Source: Toxotes chatareus (lineage: Eukaryota; Chordata; Actinopteri; Toxotidae). Taken from it: a stretch of DNA of 64,000 nt. The stretch covers positions 3,658,001 to 3,722,000 of the forward strand of contig CM028896.1 in NCBI GenBank assembly GCA_016801885.1. Direction: 5' to 3'. Shown one piece after another: positions 50,700-62,545 of this stretch. The notes beneath the pieces are model-generated. The model saw only the letters and a program-made list of their open reading frames with translations, searched no databases and was not told where the DNA came from. A program made the translations under genes and the position numbers. Position 1 is the first letter of the stretch. Each line of letters begins with the position of its first letter.

Positions 50700-53447
50700 A
50701 ATCGTAAAAGGGCCGAGACAGCCCAGAAATTTCTATTTCACTGGACACTAATCAAGAGGGAACAGGCCTTTACCTTCTTGGCACAGATGCAAAACACACA
50801 GTGACAGCCATTGACGCACACACATAACACACACACATACACACAAAGCTCCAGCTGCAAATTTTGGCACAAACAAATACGCGTATGCACATCGGCAAAG
50901 ACAGAGTGACAAATTAATATGAAGCGCATAAAGAGGCACCCACAAGCAGCAACACCTACATACACAAGCTACACACACACACAAACAAAAACACAAACAA
51001 TGCCCAGACATTTGTGCTTTGCTGCATGTCAACTGTAGGAAAGCGGAGCGAGCAGAGGAGACAAGATAATAATACAGTCAGTCGGTTTATACCTCTACCT
51101 CTGGATGGGTAATTAGAGTGAGAAAGGGAGAGAGACGCAAGAAAAGAGGAGTCGAGAAAGACAGAAAGAGAGAAAACACCGTGAACCCTGGCTCGCTTCA
51201 ATTTACAGATGATCCTTTTTTTATTATGAGAAAGAGCGGGATGAAGATGCTCTTTTTGAATCAAGGATGATATTGACCCCAGAGCCGTTTAAACCTGTTA
51301 ATGCGATGATCAGTAATCTATGAAAATCTAGTTTGGTGCTCAGAAATAAAAGGAAGAAAAGGACTTGGGAGAGGAGAGGTGAGGAGAGAGGCAGGGGGAG
51401 AGTAAGAAAGGATTAATGAAAGAATGGGTTCACTGTGATTGGATAAAGGGAGGGACAGATGAGGAATCAAGAAGCTTAGAAGCAAGAGTCTGAGTTACTG
51501 GAGGGAAAAAAATCATAAGGAGGTGATAATGGACGAAAAGAGAGGAAGCTTTTACATTCTGAGGACTGTTATAAAAAGTTAGAGAAGGTGCAGGATTATC
51601 AAGAGGGAGCAAAGAACAAGAAGGTTTAGGACAGCAACAGCACATTCATCTTACACTGCCAATTACCACATCCACTTCCATGGTTTTGTTTCATGCAGAG
51701 CGTTTGAGTGGAACGGTGCTGGAGCATTGAAAATTTAATTGGAGCAAGGAGCAGCGCTTTAGAAGACTAGACGTGGCGCTCCAGCCTACTCGAGTTCAGC
51801 CTCTCAAGTTTGCTCCAGTTGGCTTTTAACGCCACCGAAAACAAAAACCACAATCTTCATGTTTTTGCCACACACAGCATCAGTGTTACACGGACACGAA
51901 AAGCTGCCCCTCAAGGATGCACCTCAAGATTGATTTTCTAACTTTAACTGCGTTCTCCACAGAGAGTTAACTTAAGAACAAACAAGCCAATGTGTCTCTA
52001 ACTTGCTGTTGTCTATTTTTTCAACTTTCAGTGGCAATGTCTCAGGGTAGCTAACAGATGTGCGGCAAACAAATCTGTATTCGGAACATTTATTGAGCTG
52101 TGTTATCACCAACGCTCAGCTGTGCTTCAAAATCACATCCTATCTCAATCACAACAATTAGCTACGATAGCTTAATTCCTATTACCCTATTTTAATGTGA
52201 AAATACATTTTCGTCCCGTTTTACCATTTGTAATGAACCCAAGTGGCAATTAACTGTGTTGCTCTGTCTCGTCTTCCTTTGGTTTCACTGATGAAAGCCA
52301 TCGTGCTGGAGCTGCTGTTTTGTTTAAATAACAGAGTTCATATTTTTCAAGCAGAGAAAGTACAGCAGCTATTTTACTTTTTCTCATCACTGCATGTGCA
52401 ATTTCATTTTTTTTCCCCCTAAATCCTCACAAAGATCCCGACTCCTGCTTTCCACCCTGCACTATTTCCTGTCTTAGGCTCCAGGCCCTTAAAGTAAGCT
52501 CCTCTGTCTCTACCTGGTCTTTATCTAACTTAGTTTCAGTCCACTACAGCTTCTTCCCTGGGAGACTTTTACTAAGACCGGGTCAACTTGATCTACAAGC
52601 CGTTGTTATTAAATTTAGTTTCATACAGTTTTGTATTTGCAGCATCTTTCTTTATATGTATTTACACTGTGTCTTGAACTCTCCGCAACATTATCGTTCA
52701 AATCAGGCAACCTAAACTGTCACATCATGTGCTTTTGTAAAAAAATTTCAGTCTTTATTATTTAAGTGCTTTTGCCATGTATTAGGAAAAAGTATACAAA
52801 CACATCCAATCATGTTAGCAGATTCATTTCCTTCTTCCAATATAAAAGTCTGCCAATTCTGAAGGATGCATTTGCAAATTAAACAGCATTGTGGATTTTC
52901 TTATAAAATTATCTTAAAATGAGATGTTCAGAGTAAATTCTTGAAACTACCTCAGTATGTCTGCACTGCAACCATAAGGTAACACAAACTGATGTGTTCA
53001 TCAGTCTGTCTAATCCATACTAACATACAGGACCCCTGTAAGGACAGCAGGAGCACACTAGAGAGTAACGTGACTGCATGGGACTTTCAATAGAAGTTTA
53101 TATACGCCAAACTACAGTGAGAAAGATGACAAGGGAAGGAGAAAGTAATGGGTGATATGGGATAAACTGGGAGGTGGCATAAGAGGATTAGTAGATGAGA
53201 AAAAAAGAAACAGAATGAGATAGAAACCACAGGATCGAGTTGGAATTTTAAGATATGAGGAGGAAAGAAGAAGTAGCATTCAGAGGAAAAGAAATAGTAC
53301 ATGGTGAGAGTGATGGGTGAGTGTGTGTGTGTGGAGGGATAAAATGAAAAAGAAGAAAAAAAAAAAGACCAGAATACTGGTCTCAAGTTTTGAGAAAAGA
53401 CTACCTCTGCTGCCTTTGAAATTCTGCTTTTCTACTTTAACGTGTGC

Positions 53448-53449
<2 letters not shown>
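50700..53449. other. intronic stretch without genes
   Basis: CA-rich clusters (50816-50845, 50971-50998), purine-rich runs (51120-51180, 51355-51620, 53110-53300) and a GC-richer segment with GGAGC/GCTCC inverted motifs (51700-51835). No exon recognised. Confidence 0.6.

Positions 53450-53503
<54 letters not shown>
53450..53503. repeat. (GT)27 microsatellite
   Basis: Uninterrupted GT array. Confidence 0.97.
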
Positions 53504-53506
<3 letters not shown>

Positions 53507-54139
53507 CGAGCTGTAACCCGACACACATATGCACATACCGTTTAAAATTCTGAATGGATAAAACACCTTACATTATTAAGAGTAAAAGCTGGAGTACTTT
53601 CCTAAGGCCTGAGAGGTTTTTGTCACACTGTCTCTTTGAAACAGAAGCATTGAGAGAGAAAGAGAGGGAAAACAATCTATCTTGCCTGATTACTCCTGAT
53701 ACCCAACGGATACAAAAGAGGCCAAAGCACACAGTGAATCTCTTTTTTTTAATATGTTTGAGGTTCCCTCATGGCTTCCCATTGACTCCTTAAACTGGGC
53801 CCATTTTCCCATTTGTTATGGTTGTCTGCTACAATAAAGTGATGTGAGTTGCTGTTGTCCTGCAAATAGAGCAAAAAATGGAGAGGGAAGAAATTGGAGA
53901 TATGGAGCGGAACAAAAGAGGAGAAGAAACCGAGAGAGAAGGGAGAGGAAAAGCACACAAACCGATGCTGAACTGAGAGAAAAGTGAAAAAAAAACAAGA
54001 GGTATGTGTGATGCTTTACACTTAGCATTAAAATTCTCATCAAGTCTCTCAGACCCTTTTTGTTTTTTTTGACCTTTGAACCCTTCTTTATTGATTTCTG
54101 CAAGAAAGTCCTATTTTTGCCTCAGAAGTCAGAGGTCAG

Positions 54140-54161
54140 CTACAGTACAGTACAGTACAGC
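54140..54161. repeat. (ACAGT)n short array
   Basis: Four units of a pentanucleotide repeat. Confidence 0.85.
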
Positions 54162-54906
54162 TCCGGAGGGGTAGAAAGTCATGGCGTTGCTCAAGAACAC
54201 TTGTTGGCACTGCGGACTTGGGCCAAATCAGTTGCATAAATCTGAAACCAGTATCTCTCCACTCTTTAGGTAGATGCATTTCTCCATTTACAAAAAAAAG
54301 CCCTTTCTACCAGGTTGTCATCAAGATCTACTTTCCTGAGTCCAGCTATTATTACCTGTTAATAACTGTCAGTCTTCCAGGTCGTACCTTCCAAACATGC
54401 ATTTGAATTTTTAAAATCCCTGATCCAGCCGCTTCTCACGCTGACAGAAACAGGACCCGAGAGACCAGCTGAGGCTGGCAAACTGTTGAATTCAATTCTA
54501 CCACCATGTAAATCTTCCATGCAGGTATTTTCTATTTATTATGACTGACCGAGTTCTGGGACAAGCGAGGAGAGTAATTAAAATGGAAGCTGAGTAGTTC
54601 TAGCGGTGGCCTTACATGTGGGGCCAAATACTTCCCGGTTTAAACAGGAGGTCCCAGAGGAAATGGAGCACTACGTGTTCACCCTCTCTATAGCGATCTG
54701 TCTGCAAGGAGACAAGACAATTCCATTACCCAGCAATGTAGCACGGGTCCCCTGAGTGTGCGTTTGTGTGTCTGTGTGTGTGTGTGTGTGTGGAGATACA
54801 CACAAAAACAAGCTGCCCAGAGAAAGGAAATAGATATCCATTGGTGTTTGTGTGTGGAAATAAGTTGCCTGAGGGTAAGAGATGCACATTAATCTAACAA
54901 GAGAAC

Positions 54907-55635
54907 TCACTCCTCTTTCAACTCATCCTCAGTGAGGCTGAGAGCGACCGATCTGAGTGTGTGTGTGTGTGTGTGTGTGTGTGGGGGGGGGGGTCTTCCA
55001 TAGGCTACATTTAGAGCTAAACATCTGATTGAACCAACTAAATAATGACTGGATTTTCTAAATGGGAACTTAATCTGTGTGCCCAATTTAATTTTTCTTA
55101 AATTATGTCCTTGGGTTAAGAAAAGAGTGAGAGCTCCATGTGTATTAGTTGTGATTAATGTTAGAGAAAGGCTGACGATATGCCACCCACTACTATGTCC
55201 CCAGATAAAGGGTATCCTTACGCGTACCTTTGTGTTTGCATCTCTCAACTGGAACATTTTGTGTAAAATAACTAATTTGAAATTTAACTTAATCCCTATA
55301 TTGGTGATGCATCTTTTCCAGCGGGACAACAGATTAACACGCCGCACAAATTCAGACTCTAAGCCTTCTTCTTTTGTTAGACTGGGAGAGAAAGGGAGAG
55401 TACACTGAAGAACAGATTTTGTTGCATGCGGTGAACCTTCCCCTTGTGACTGCAATGAACCTTCCCCTTTTTCTGAGCTTTTTAAGTACCAACCACACGC
55501 ACACAAACACACATATGTGTACACGCACCTTAACCCAAGCCAAATGGACTTGGCCTCACAACCCAACCCACGCCCACAACACTGGTGGTTAAGACGTCTG
55601 ATATCATTTGTGGCGTTAAAAAAAAAAGTCCTCAC
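54907..55635 (-). other. unexplained 242-codon open reading frame (not recognised)
   Basis: The frame runs in cntfr sense orientation without a stop for 242 codons. Its last part crosses a (GT)n-G11 array read as proline/His-Thr. An internal 24-base near-duplication (TGAACCTTCCCCTT repeated at 55432 and 55456 on plus) codes a repeated GEGS motif. No family, signal peptide or domain is recognised. The plus strand is also open for 109 codons over the same place, which argues against simple coding. It may be chance, a decayed transposon piece or a transcribed sequence. Confidence 0.2.
54957..54993. repeat. (GT)13 followed by G11
   Basis: GT array 54957-54982 passes directly into a run of 11 G. 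Confidence 0.95.
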
Positions 55636-57826
55636 CGCAAGTGCGTTTACATAATGGCACCGCTATGATCTGAGAGCGGCTCAGACTGGATTTGTTTACA
55701 AGAATGACTCAATGCCAAAGCTAGAACCCTCTTTTCTCGTGTGATGATTTATGGTATAAATTCATTACTACACAGACCACTCTTGCTCACAATATAAATG
55801 TTTTTCTTTATTACAGATGTTTAAAATCTTGTCATTACAGTAATGGGAGTGCTTTGTCTGGAGTACTTTGATTGTCTCATGAATTATCTGTCAAGAATTT
55901 TTTGGGGGAAAAAAAGAAAAAAGAAAAGAGTATCTCTTGTTGTCCAGTGTCAGCTGGCAGGCTGAGTGACTGGCTGGCACACTGACTGTCTGAGTAGCTG
56001 GCTAATGGGCTCTAAAGATGGGGAGTGATCACGACAGAGCTTTTAGATATGCACGTCCTGATGTTTGGAGGGCCATGGCAATTTCACAGCTCTACACCAA
56101 ATCATCGCATTTAGGAACCGATGGTTACAGCTGAAGAGCACACCCGTCATGCAGTATCAAGGCATTTATTTTTCTACATCTGTGTACATTACATCTGTTA
56201 CATTTCTCATCTGTATGTAACACTTCAGCTGTACGGTCACTGTAAAAAAAAAAAAATAAAAATAAAAATAAATACAGACCCTTAACAGACTCAAATGCTG
56301 AAAAAAGTCTCTACTGTGTGGCAAAACACCATAGGCACTTGCATATAAACATTTAATTCACAATAGCAGCCACTGAATGTCATTATTGTCATCATCATTA
56401 AAATGCTAGTGTAACAGTCTGTCTAAGAGGCTAGCCATGAAGCCCCCACAACAGATGGACCTTTTTTAACACATTTTTTTAATAGTGTAAATAGTTTGTT
56501 TAGCAGTAAACAGACAACTTTTTCTAGTTGCACTGTTGTTATTTATGCTACAAGTAAAGTTCTTCATGTTCAAAACACTGTCACAAAGAGAGATCTTTCA
56601 TCTAGTGAAGCTTTGAGGTAATATAAGAAAGAAAAGGACTATTTTATCTAGTGACCAAAAATAGTGCAAATTTTTTTTTGAGTGCAATATAAAAAAAATG
56701 TAGAATGTTTGCTTTAGCCTTTAGATTCAACACCATATAATACACCATCTGTCCATCTATTATCACCTGGGATCACTCGTACAGCTATCTATTTGAAATG
56801 ATGGTAACTGTACAGAACATTCCAGAGCATTCCTCTGATGTGTTATGAGTCTCCTCCATCTTTCTATTAATTTCACCACGGCAACAGTTAATAAGAAATT
56901 ACCTAACACCTTGCTGTAACTCGCTTGTATGATGTATTATGTTTTTCTGAGTTAAACTGAAGTACAACTGAAGTTACACACAGCAAAACCGAAGCTACCG
57001 CACCAGCTAACGGTCTGGCTGCTGTCGGGCAGACTATGTGTCTTGCAGGCCGACTGTGTGACAGGTCACCGGGGTGACTGGCTGGATATATATGACCCAC
57101 TAGAGTTGATGCTGTGTTAGCCGGGAGGCTGAATAACTGGGTGGGTGCAGCCCATGTTGCGACGCCATAAATTGTTTAGCTGACGGCCAGCGAAGACAGC
57201 AATAGATAGAAGAATGGACAAAACCAGAAAAGGGCAGGACAGCAATAACTTCCCCATTGTGACAGCGAAGGAAAAGGATGCTGTATTTCACCAAAGAGCT
57301 TTAGAGTTTTATGACCTCTTGCTTATTAAATTATAATGAACTTTTACTGCCCATACTCCTTCATTTTTCTTTATCAGCCTCCGACTTTGTGTATCTCTAC
57401 CACTGTACATCACTTATCTTTCTGAAGATAGTGTCTAAAGATGTCATCGAGTTGTCTAGTGCTGGAGTGTGCGAGTATGTGTATGTGTTTCTGTGTGTGT
57501 GTTCCTGGGTGCTTGCTTATGGAGGAGATATACACCCTTTTAAACCCTAAGGGACAATAACATCCTGCCATGTGTGTATCAGCTTAAAACATGTGCATTC
57601 ATGTGAACAGACACAAGTACTCACACATATACACACACAATCTGACATTATGCACATAGATAGATAGATATATATAACTTTTTTCTTTTAGTCTCTGTAG
57701 TGTTGAACATATCCAAAGTGACAAAGAGAATGTAAACATCCAACAGCTATATACAGTGGTGAAATAATGCACAGAGGAAGAAAACCAGACTATGCAGCTC
57801 TTTCCTTTCACATGAGAATACAAGTC

Positions 57827-57828
<2 letters not shown>
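55636..57828. other. intronic stretch without genes
   Basis: AT-rich intron with an A-rich (AAAAAT)n run at 56247-56274. 56150-56720 is rich in T and A tracts and has the look of untranslated sequence, but no exon or convincing polyadenylation site could be tied to it. A (GATA)n stub occurs at 57657-57672. Confidence 0.5.

Positions 57829-57896
<68 letters not shown>
57829..57896. repeat. (CA)34 microsatellite
   Basis: Uninterrupted CA array that gives spurious cysteine/valine frames on the minus strand. Confidence 0.97.
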
Positions 57897-57897
<1 letters not shown>

Positions 57898-60800
57898 CTG
57901 TGGTCTCCTTGTGCTGACATTATGTTGACACACTTGTGGAATAAGATCACAAATGCTCCATAAATTTGGTGTGAAGGTGGGGTAAGCGCACATACACACA
58001 GACGGGGCTTGGGGGTCATAGTGTGACGTCCTCTGCTCCTAATGCAAACCAGTGTAAACACACAGTGAACAGATGCCGCCACAAACTGCACGCCAAAGCA
58101 CAGAGGCAGAGAGAGATGGAGCTGGGGGGGGGGGGTTTGGAGGATCTGAGGAATATTGGGAGAGTGAGACAGAAAAGCCCAGGCAGGGAAGAAAGGATGG
58201 ATGGTGATAGGGACTGGAAAAGAGAAAAAAAATCTACACAAAGGTATAAAAGAGATAATCATAAAGTTTGAGGAAAAGAGAGGCAAAGTGTGAAGGACAT
58301 TTTTTCTTTATATAAAAGCATAGACAGATGGCTCTGCGCTATTCTCCTGATAACACTTCTATCTGTGTAAAACATAACAAGCCCCCGGTGTAAGTCATCA
58401 ACACTGCATAAAATCAAACTATCATCATGATGGTAATCACAACAAGTGTAGCCTGTCATGATGTCATTATCACTGTGGCTGCACAACACTTAAAAGTTTC
58501 GTAGGTGACAGTTAACATAATGAAAAATGCAGACATAAACCAGGACAGACACGGAGAAGACAAAAGAGAGAAGTACAGAAATAGCGGAGGTGAGTGTGGT
58601 AATGAGAACATGTAAAAATAAAAGGATAGTTAAAGAAAAAAAAAACGAGAGAGCGTGAGATGACAATCTGAGTTTCCGTAGTTTGAAAGACAGAATTAAA
58701 GTCAATGTTGCCCCAGTGTGTGCCTTGAACATGTCATAAAATCAAGGCGAGTATATTCATTGCCAGGCTAAGACCACTGGGGTACTGTTCACACAAACTT
58801 GTAATTCACCCCTGCTGAATAGTTACACAGAGCAACTGTTTCTCTGTCATGCACACACACAGTGTGTGAGACCACCGAAGTGTCATTACCATGCAGAAAA
58901 TTACCACCGGCTAAAGAAACACATGCGCACACACACATAGTGGCTTGCACATGCAGTACGCATCCACACCTACACACACACACACACACACTCATATATT
59001 CCGGTCTGTTTATGCATTGCATCATTCACCCCGCTGACATAATCTACCATAACATAAAACTCTCATTAATTCTGTATTATTTCAGCATTCAGTAATTCAT
59101 CATTGCTGATATGATTAACCAAACTGTCACACTCTCGTACGGTCTCATTCATCAAACATTTGCATGGAAATGTTACGTTTAACATCAGCCTGGAAGAAAA
59201 AAAATCTTGATAGGTGGTGTTCTTGGCTTTCTATTGGTTCTGTTGACAAGTTGATGGAATCACATAGGTGTGGTTTCCTGTTTGGCTGATGGGGACATGT
59301 GCTGGCTGCTTTTCTCAAAAGGGTGATTCTGTCCCTATAAAGCTTTCTTTTATTATCTACACTGAATTGGCTTCAATAGAAACATCTATTTGTACATAGG
59401 CTGTGTACCCAATTCACTGTAAAGCCATTTCCTGTGGTGACATTTTGACTCAGCGCAGACAAAGGAACAGGACCAGTCCACCTGTCTTTCAACCTGCCTC
59501 TCTCTGATTTAGACCTGAGGTGGACTTTATAATACAAAAGTGTCAGAAAGAAGAAAACTGGTGTGGGCTCATATTTTTCAGCACCACGGGAGTGATGAAT
59601 CAAGGTTTTTGTCACTTGTGGCATCGTTGTGAAGTGGCCTGCCATGACTGATGCCAAAGAAATCTAATTCCACCTGCCACAGTCAGCTAACAGCTAAAGT
59701 ACGATTCCCATAGGAATTTAATCTAAAATGTTGCCTGTTCTTTATACGACTAACAGACTCAAATGGAGGGTGATAGAAAGTGATCACTTATATGTGAGGA
59801 AACCCTGGACAGCAGAGATAAAGCACAACTGCATTTTTTTTCTTACTACAATAAGAAAACATTATAACTGTTGATGAGAAAGTGTCTTTTCTCAAACTTG
59901 TCATTTAAGGACAGACAGACCATCAATCATGGAGCATTACAGCCAAACTCAAGGAGAAAGGGGGGTGGGGGTGTGGGGGGTATAATAATGACTTCAAATA
60001 AAGGATTTCACTCCCTGAGCACTCTTTTTTAATTTTGTTTAAAATGTGCTGTTTTAAAAGTTAATCCACGTGTGAATAAAGATTTTTCACTTGAGCTAAA
60101 TACCTCATTTGACAAAGGTGTTTTCATTCCAATTATCCTTGGGGGCACTTGTCATTTACAAGTCTATCCCATCTCAACACCATTACCATGCACAGGCCGA
60201 GTGTATAAAACCTTCACCACCAGAATAATGGATCTCAAAGGAGGCCATTGCCAACTCATAGGCCAGTATGACATGCTGTTAAACTGACACTCATTTAGCT
60301 TTTGTATGATTATTAAAATGCACAGCCCTAACAGCAAAATGACCAAATGCCATTTTAACTACTAATCATCAGAGCCTGTCAGCTGGCAGTGCTACTGCAA
60401 GAACTGCTACTGTGACAATTCAAGTTTTATATTAGCATTTCAAATTTAAATAAAACAGCCTTTCAAACATTATAAACATTATATTACTATTAAAATTGTT
60501 ATTTAGCAAAAAGGGGTTTACTATGCAAGCAACAAAAAAATGAATAAAAACTTATAAGGGTACTCTAATGTGTTGTAATCACTACTAAACAGCATCAGGG
60601 GGAATTTGGGTTAGCCAGTTGGTTGCAGTTCAGTTGTGCAGTCATTATTTTGTGCAATTCAAGTGCATCAATATTACAATGTTGTTAACACCAAGTCACA
60701 ATGCCAGCACTTGACATTATAGGTAAATCTATTCAACCCCATTGTGGCAGAGCGACTGTAATTTCTCAAATAGTATTTCTCAATCTTACAGACTGCAGCG

Positions 60801-62093
60801 GTGTTTGCTTCCACGCAGTAGAGCAGCTTGTCTACGTCAAAAGAAGGTCAGCAAAGTCATTTCAACCGCTCCAGAACTGTCTAAGAACCCGGTGACCTTG
60901 TTCTGTAGATGCACTCTAGAACTGACACAACTGACACATAATGTAGAACTAGAACTAAAACCACTTGGTCACATTCATTGGCCAGTTGCCTGTTGCACCA
61001 GATTTTGACTGTAAGGTCAACAGGAACTGCTCATTTCACGCTTGACTCGCCACCAGACACGGACGTCAGTGAGACCACTAGTGACAGAAATAAAGATACC
61101 AACAACAGACTGTTTTATGTGTGAACTAGCCAGTGTAGGATATAACATGTTAATCCATGACCTCATTAATACCTCAGCAGTTGCTCTTGTTGTTGTGTGA
61201 GTGTCCCCAAGCTAAACAATGAGTGGACTCCAATGTAAAAGCAAAGACAAAAAAAAAATGACACAGTCCACGGCAGAGTGACTCCATGAGTCACTTCGTG
61301 GTTTGCCTACCACCATGAAACATAAAAACACAAAAAGTGACCACAGCAAACAAAAACCACCATCAACTGGAGGGTTGCATGAAGAAAAGAGTAAGAACAG
61401 CACTGTCAACAGACCAAAACCAGAAAGTGACAACTGACAAGTCACTCAGTCATTGTACAGCTAGAGCCAAGCAACTACATTATAGCACGCACCTGCTGTG
61501 GGTTCACAGCAGGTGCGACATGAGTGGACACCGCAACTGCTGATTTTTATTGAGATAATATATGTGATGACTCGGAGCCCAACAGAATTTAATGTGCCAG
61601 GATCCTGCAGTTACCTCCTGTGGCCACAGAGGCCGCTGTTGCTAGTGATCACCAAAAGTTATATACTTTCACTTTAATTCTGAGTTGTAAAAACATTACT
61701 CCCCAACAATGTCAAAACTAAGCTACCTTTGAACTTACATACAGCTGGTGCAACAGCCTGCAGGACAGCCAAACCAGAGCCACAAAATAATCATGAGCAT
61801 GGCACTTCTGTGGTGATTGAAATTAGAACAACTATAACTGCAAGGTTTATATTTTTATATATTATTTTAGTCTTTGCCTGTGTACATGGACACAAACTTG
61901 AACTGAAGTACAACAGAGTTATAATTGCATCATTTTTCAGCTGCACTACTTTTTTTTTTTTTTTCTCATTTCCATTCTGCCTTTTCCTTTCACTCTTTAC
62001 TGCTGCAATGACCCAGTTCCCCTTTGGGATTATTAAAGATTCATCATATCTTATTAGAAGTGATATTTGGTGGGCAACTGCCTGGCTACTTAC
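57897..62093. other. intronic stretch without genes, up to the Ig exon donor
   Basis: Contains G9 (58125-58133), a G-rich block (59960-59980), CA runs (58972-58990) and a 13-base-arm hairpin (61488-61517). Open frames of 60-150 codons here show no domain; the frame at 61729-62172 overlaps the Ig exon antisense. Confidence 0.6.
61488..61517. repeat. perfect inverted repeat, 13-base arms, 4-base loop
   Basis: CGCACCTGCTGTG, loop GGTT, then its exact complement. The arms contain CACCTG, an E-box motif, on both strands. Confidence 0.93.
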
Positions 62094-62327
62094 TGCCAAT
62101 GTGGAGGAGGATGGTGTCACGCCTCTCTCCGTGTGGGTTCTGAAAGCAGCTGTAGAGTCCGTTGTGGCCTAAGTTCACTTGGGTCAGGATCAGTTTGGGA
62201 CCTTCTAGACGGTGCTGGGCCTTCACATCTGTCCCGTTCACCTTCCACGACACTGATGCGTCACTGTCCAGGGAGCCACACTGCATGGTAACGTCACTGC
62301 CCATTCGCTCATACTGGTTCCTAGCAA
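62094..62327 (-). CDS. cntfr: cntfr exon: Ig-like domain of CNTF receptor alpha (partial gene)
   Basis: This exon encodes the N-terminal immunoglobulin-like domain of the ciliary neurotrophic factor receptor alpha subunit. In the family this is a GPI-anchored cell-surface protein that binds CNTF-type cytokines and recruits gp130 and LIFR. Read on the minus strand, an acceptor after a pyrimidine tract (TTCTGTTTCCAG) opens the exon with TT completing a split codon, then 77 codons, then one base before donor GTAAGT. Visible features are the start block QYERMGSDVTMQC, the domain tryptophan in VSWKV, an N-glycosylation site (NGT) and the second Ig cysteine in LGHNGLYSC. The exon ends LLHIG. The human protein, from memory, has QYERLGSDVTLPC, VNGTD, LGHSGLYAC and LLHVG at these places. 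The exon starts in phase 1, as is usual for Ig domains. The first methionine in the frame (62304) is internal, not a start. The signal-peptide exon is outside the window. Confidence 0.93.
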
Positions 62328-62545
62328 CTGGAAACAGAAGGCAAAGACCAAGTGTTAGTTGACATCACCAACTAATGACAAGTGAAATATCTGCACACTG
62401 GCTCGTAGCAACAGGAAAAAGACAGTCAAAATCGATGCCTTTATAATCATATCAGCGTACACAGCAAAAAAAAAAGTGTTCTGTCTGGGGACATTCTTGC
62501 TAATTCTGTCATAATGGTTCCTAGCAACAGGAAACGGCCAGAAGC
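62295..62545. repeat. three diverged copies of the Ig exon acceptor region
   Basis: The plus-strand block GGTTCCTAGCAAC that covers the real acceptor junction (62316-62328) recurs at 62516-62528 exactly 200 bases away, and as GGCTCGTAGCAAC at 62400-62412. Flanking bases (GGAAAC, AGAAG-CAAAG) match too. In the intronic copies the acceptor AG is TG, so they should not splice. Confidence 0.75.

Larger units (their letters stand above)
7058..62093 (-). other. giant cntfr intron (about 55 kb) between Ig exon and first FNIII exon
   Basis: The intron starts with donor GTAAGT at 62093 and ends with acceptor CTGTAG at 7058. The split codon joins correctly across it (GGC A / CT TCT CCT CGG GAG), giving IGTSPREP, which matches the family. 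So no coding exon is needed in between, although skipped or alternative exons cannot be excluded. Its contents are listed separately. Confidence 0.85.

Noticed and set aside
61729..62172. 147-codon plus-strand frame over the Ig exon
   Set aside because: It is antisense to the start of a confidently identified exon, includes a T run, and shows no domain.
62067..62362. plus-strand frames across the Ig exon
   Set aside because: They are shadows of the cntfr exon on the minus strand.
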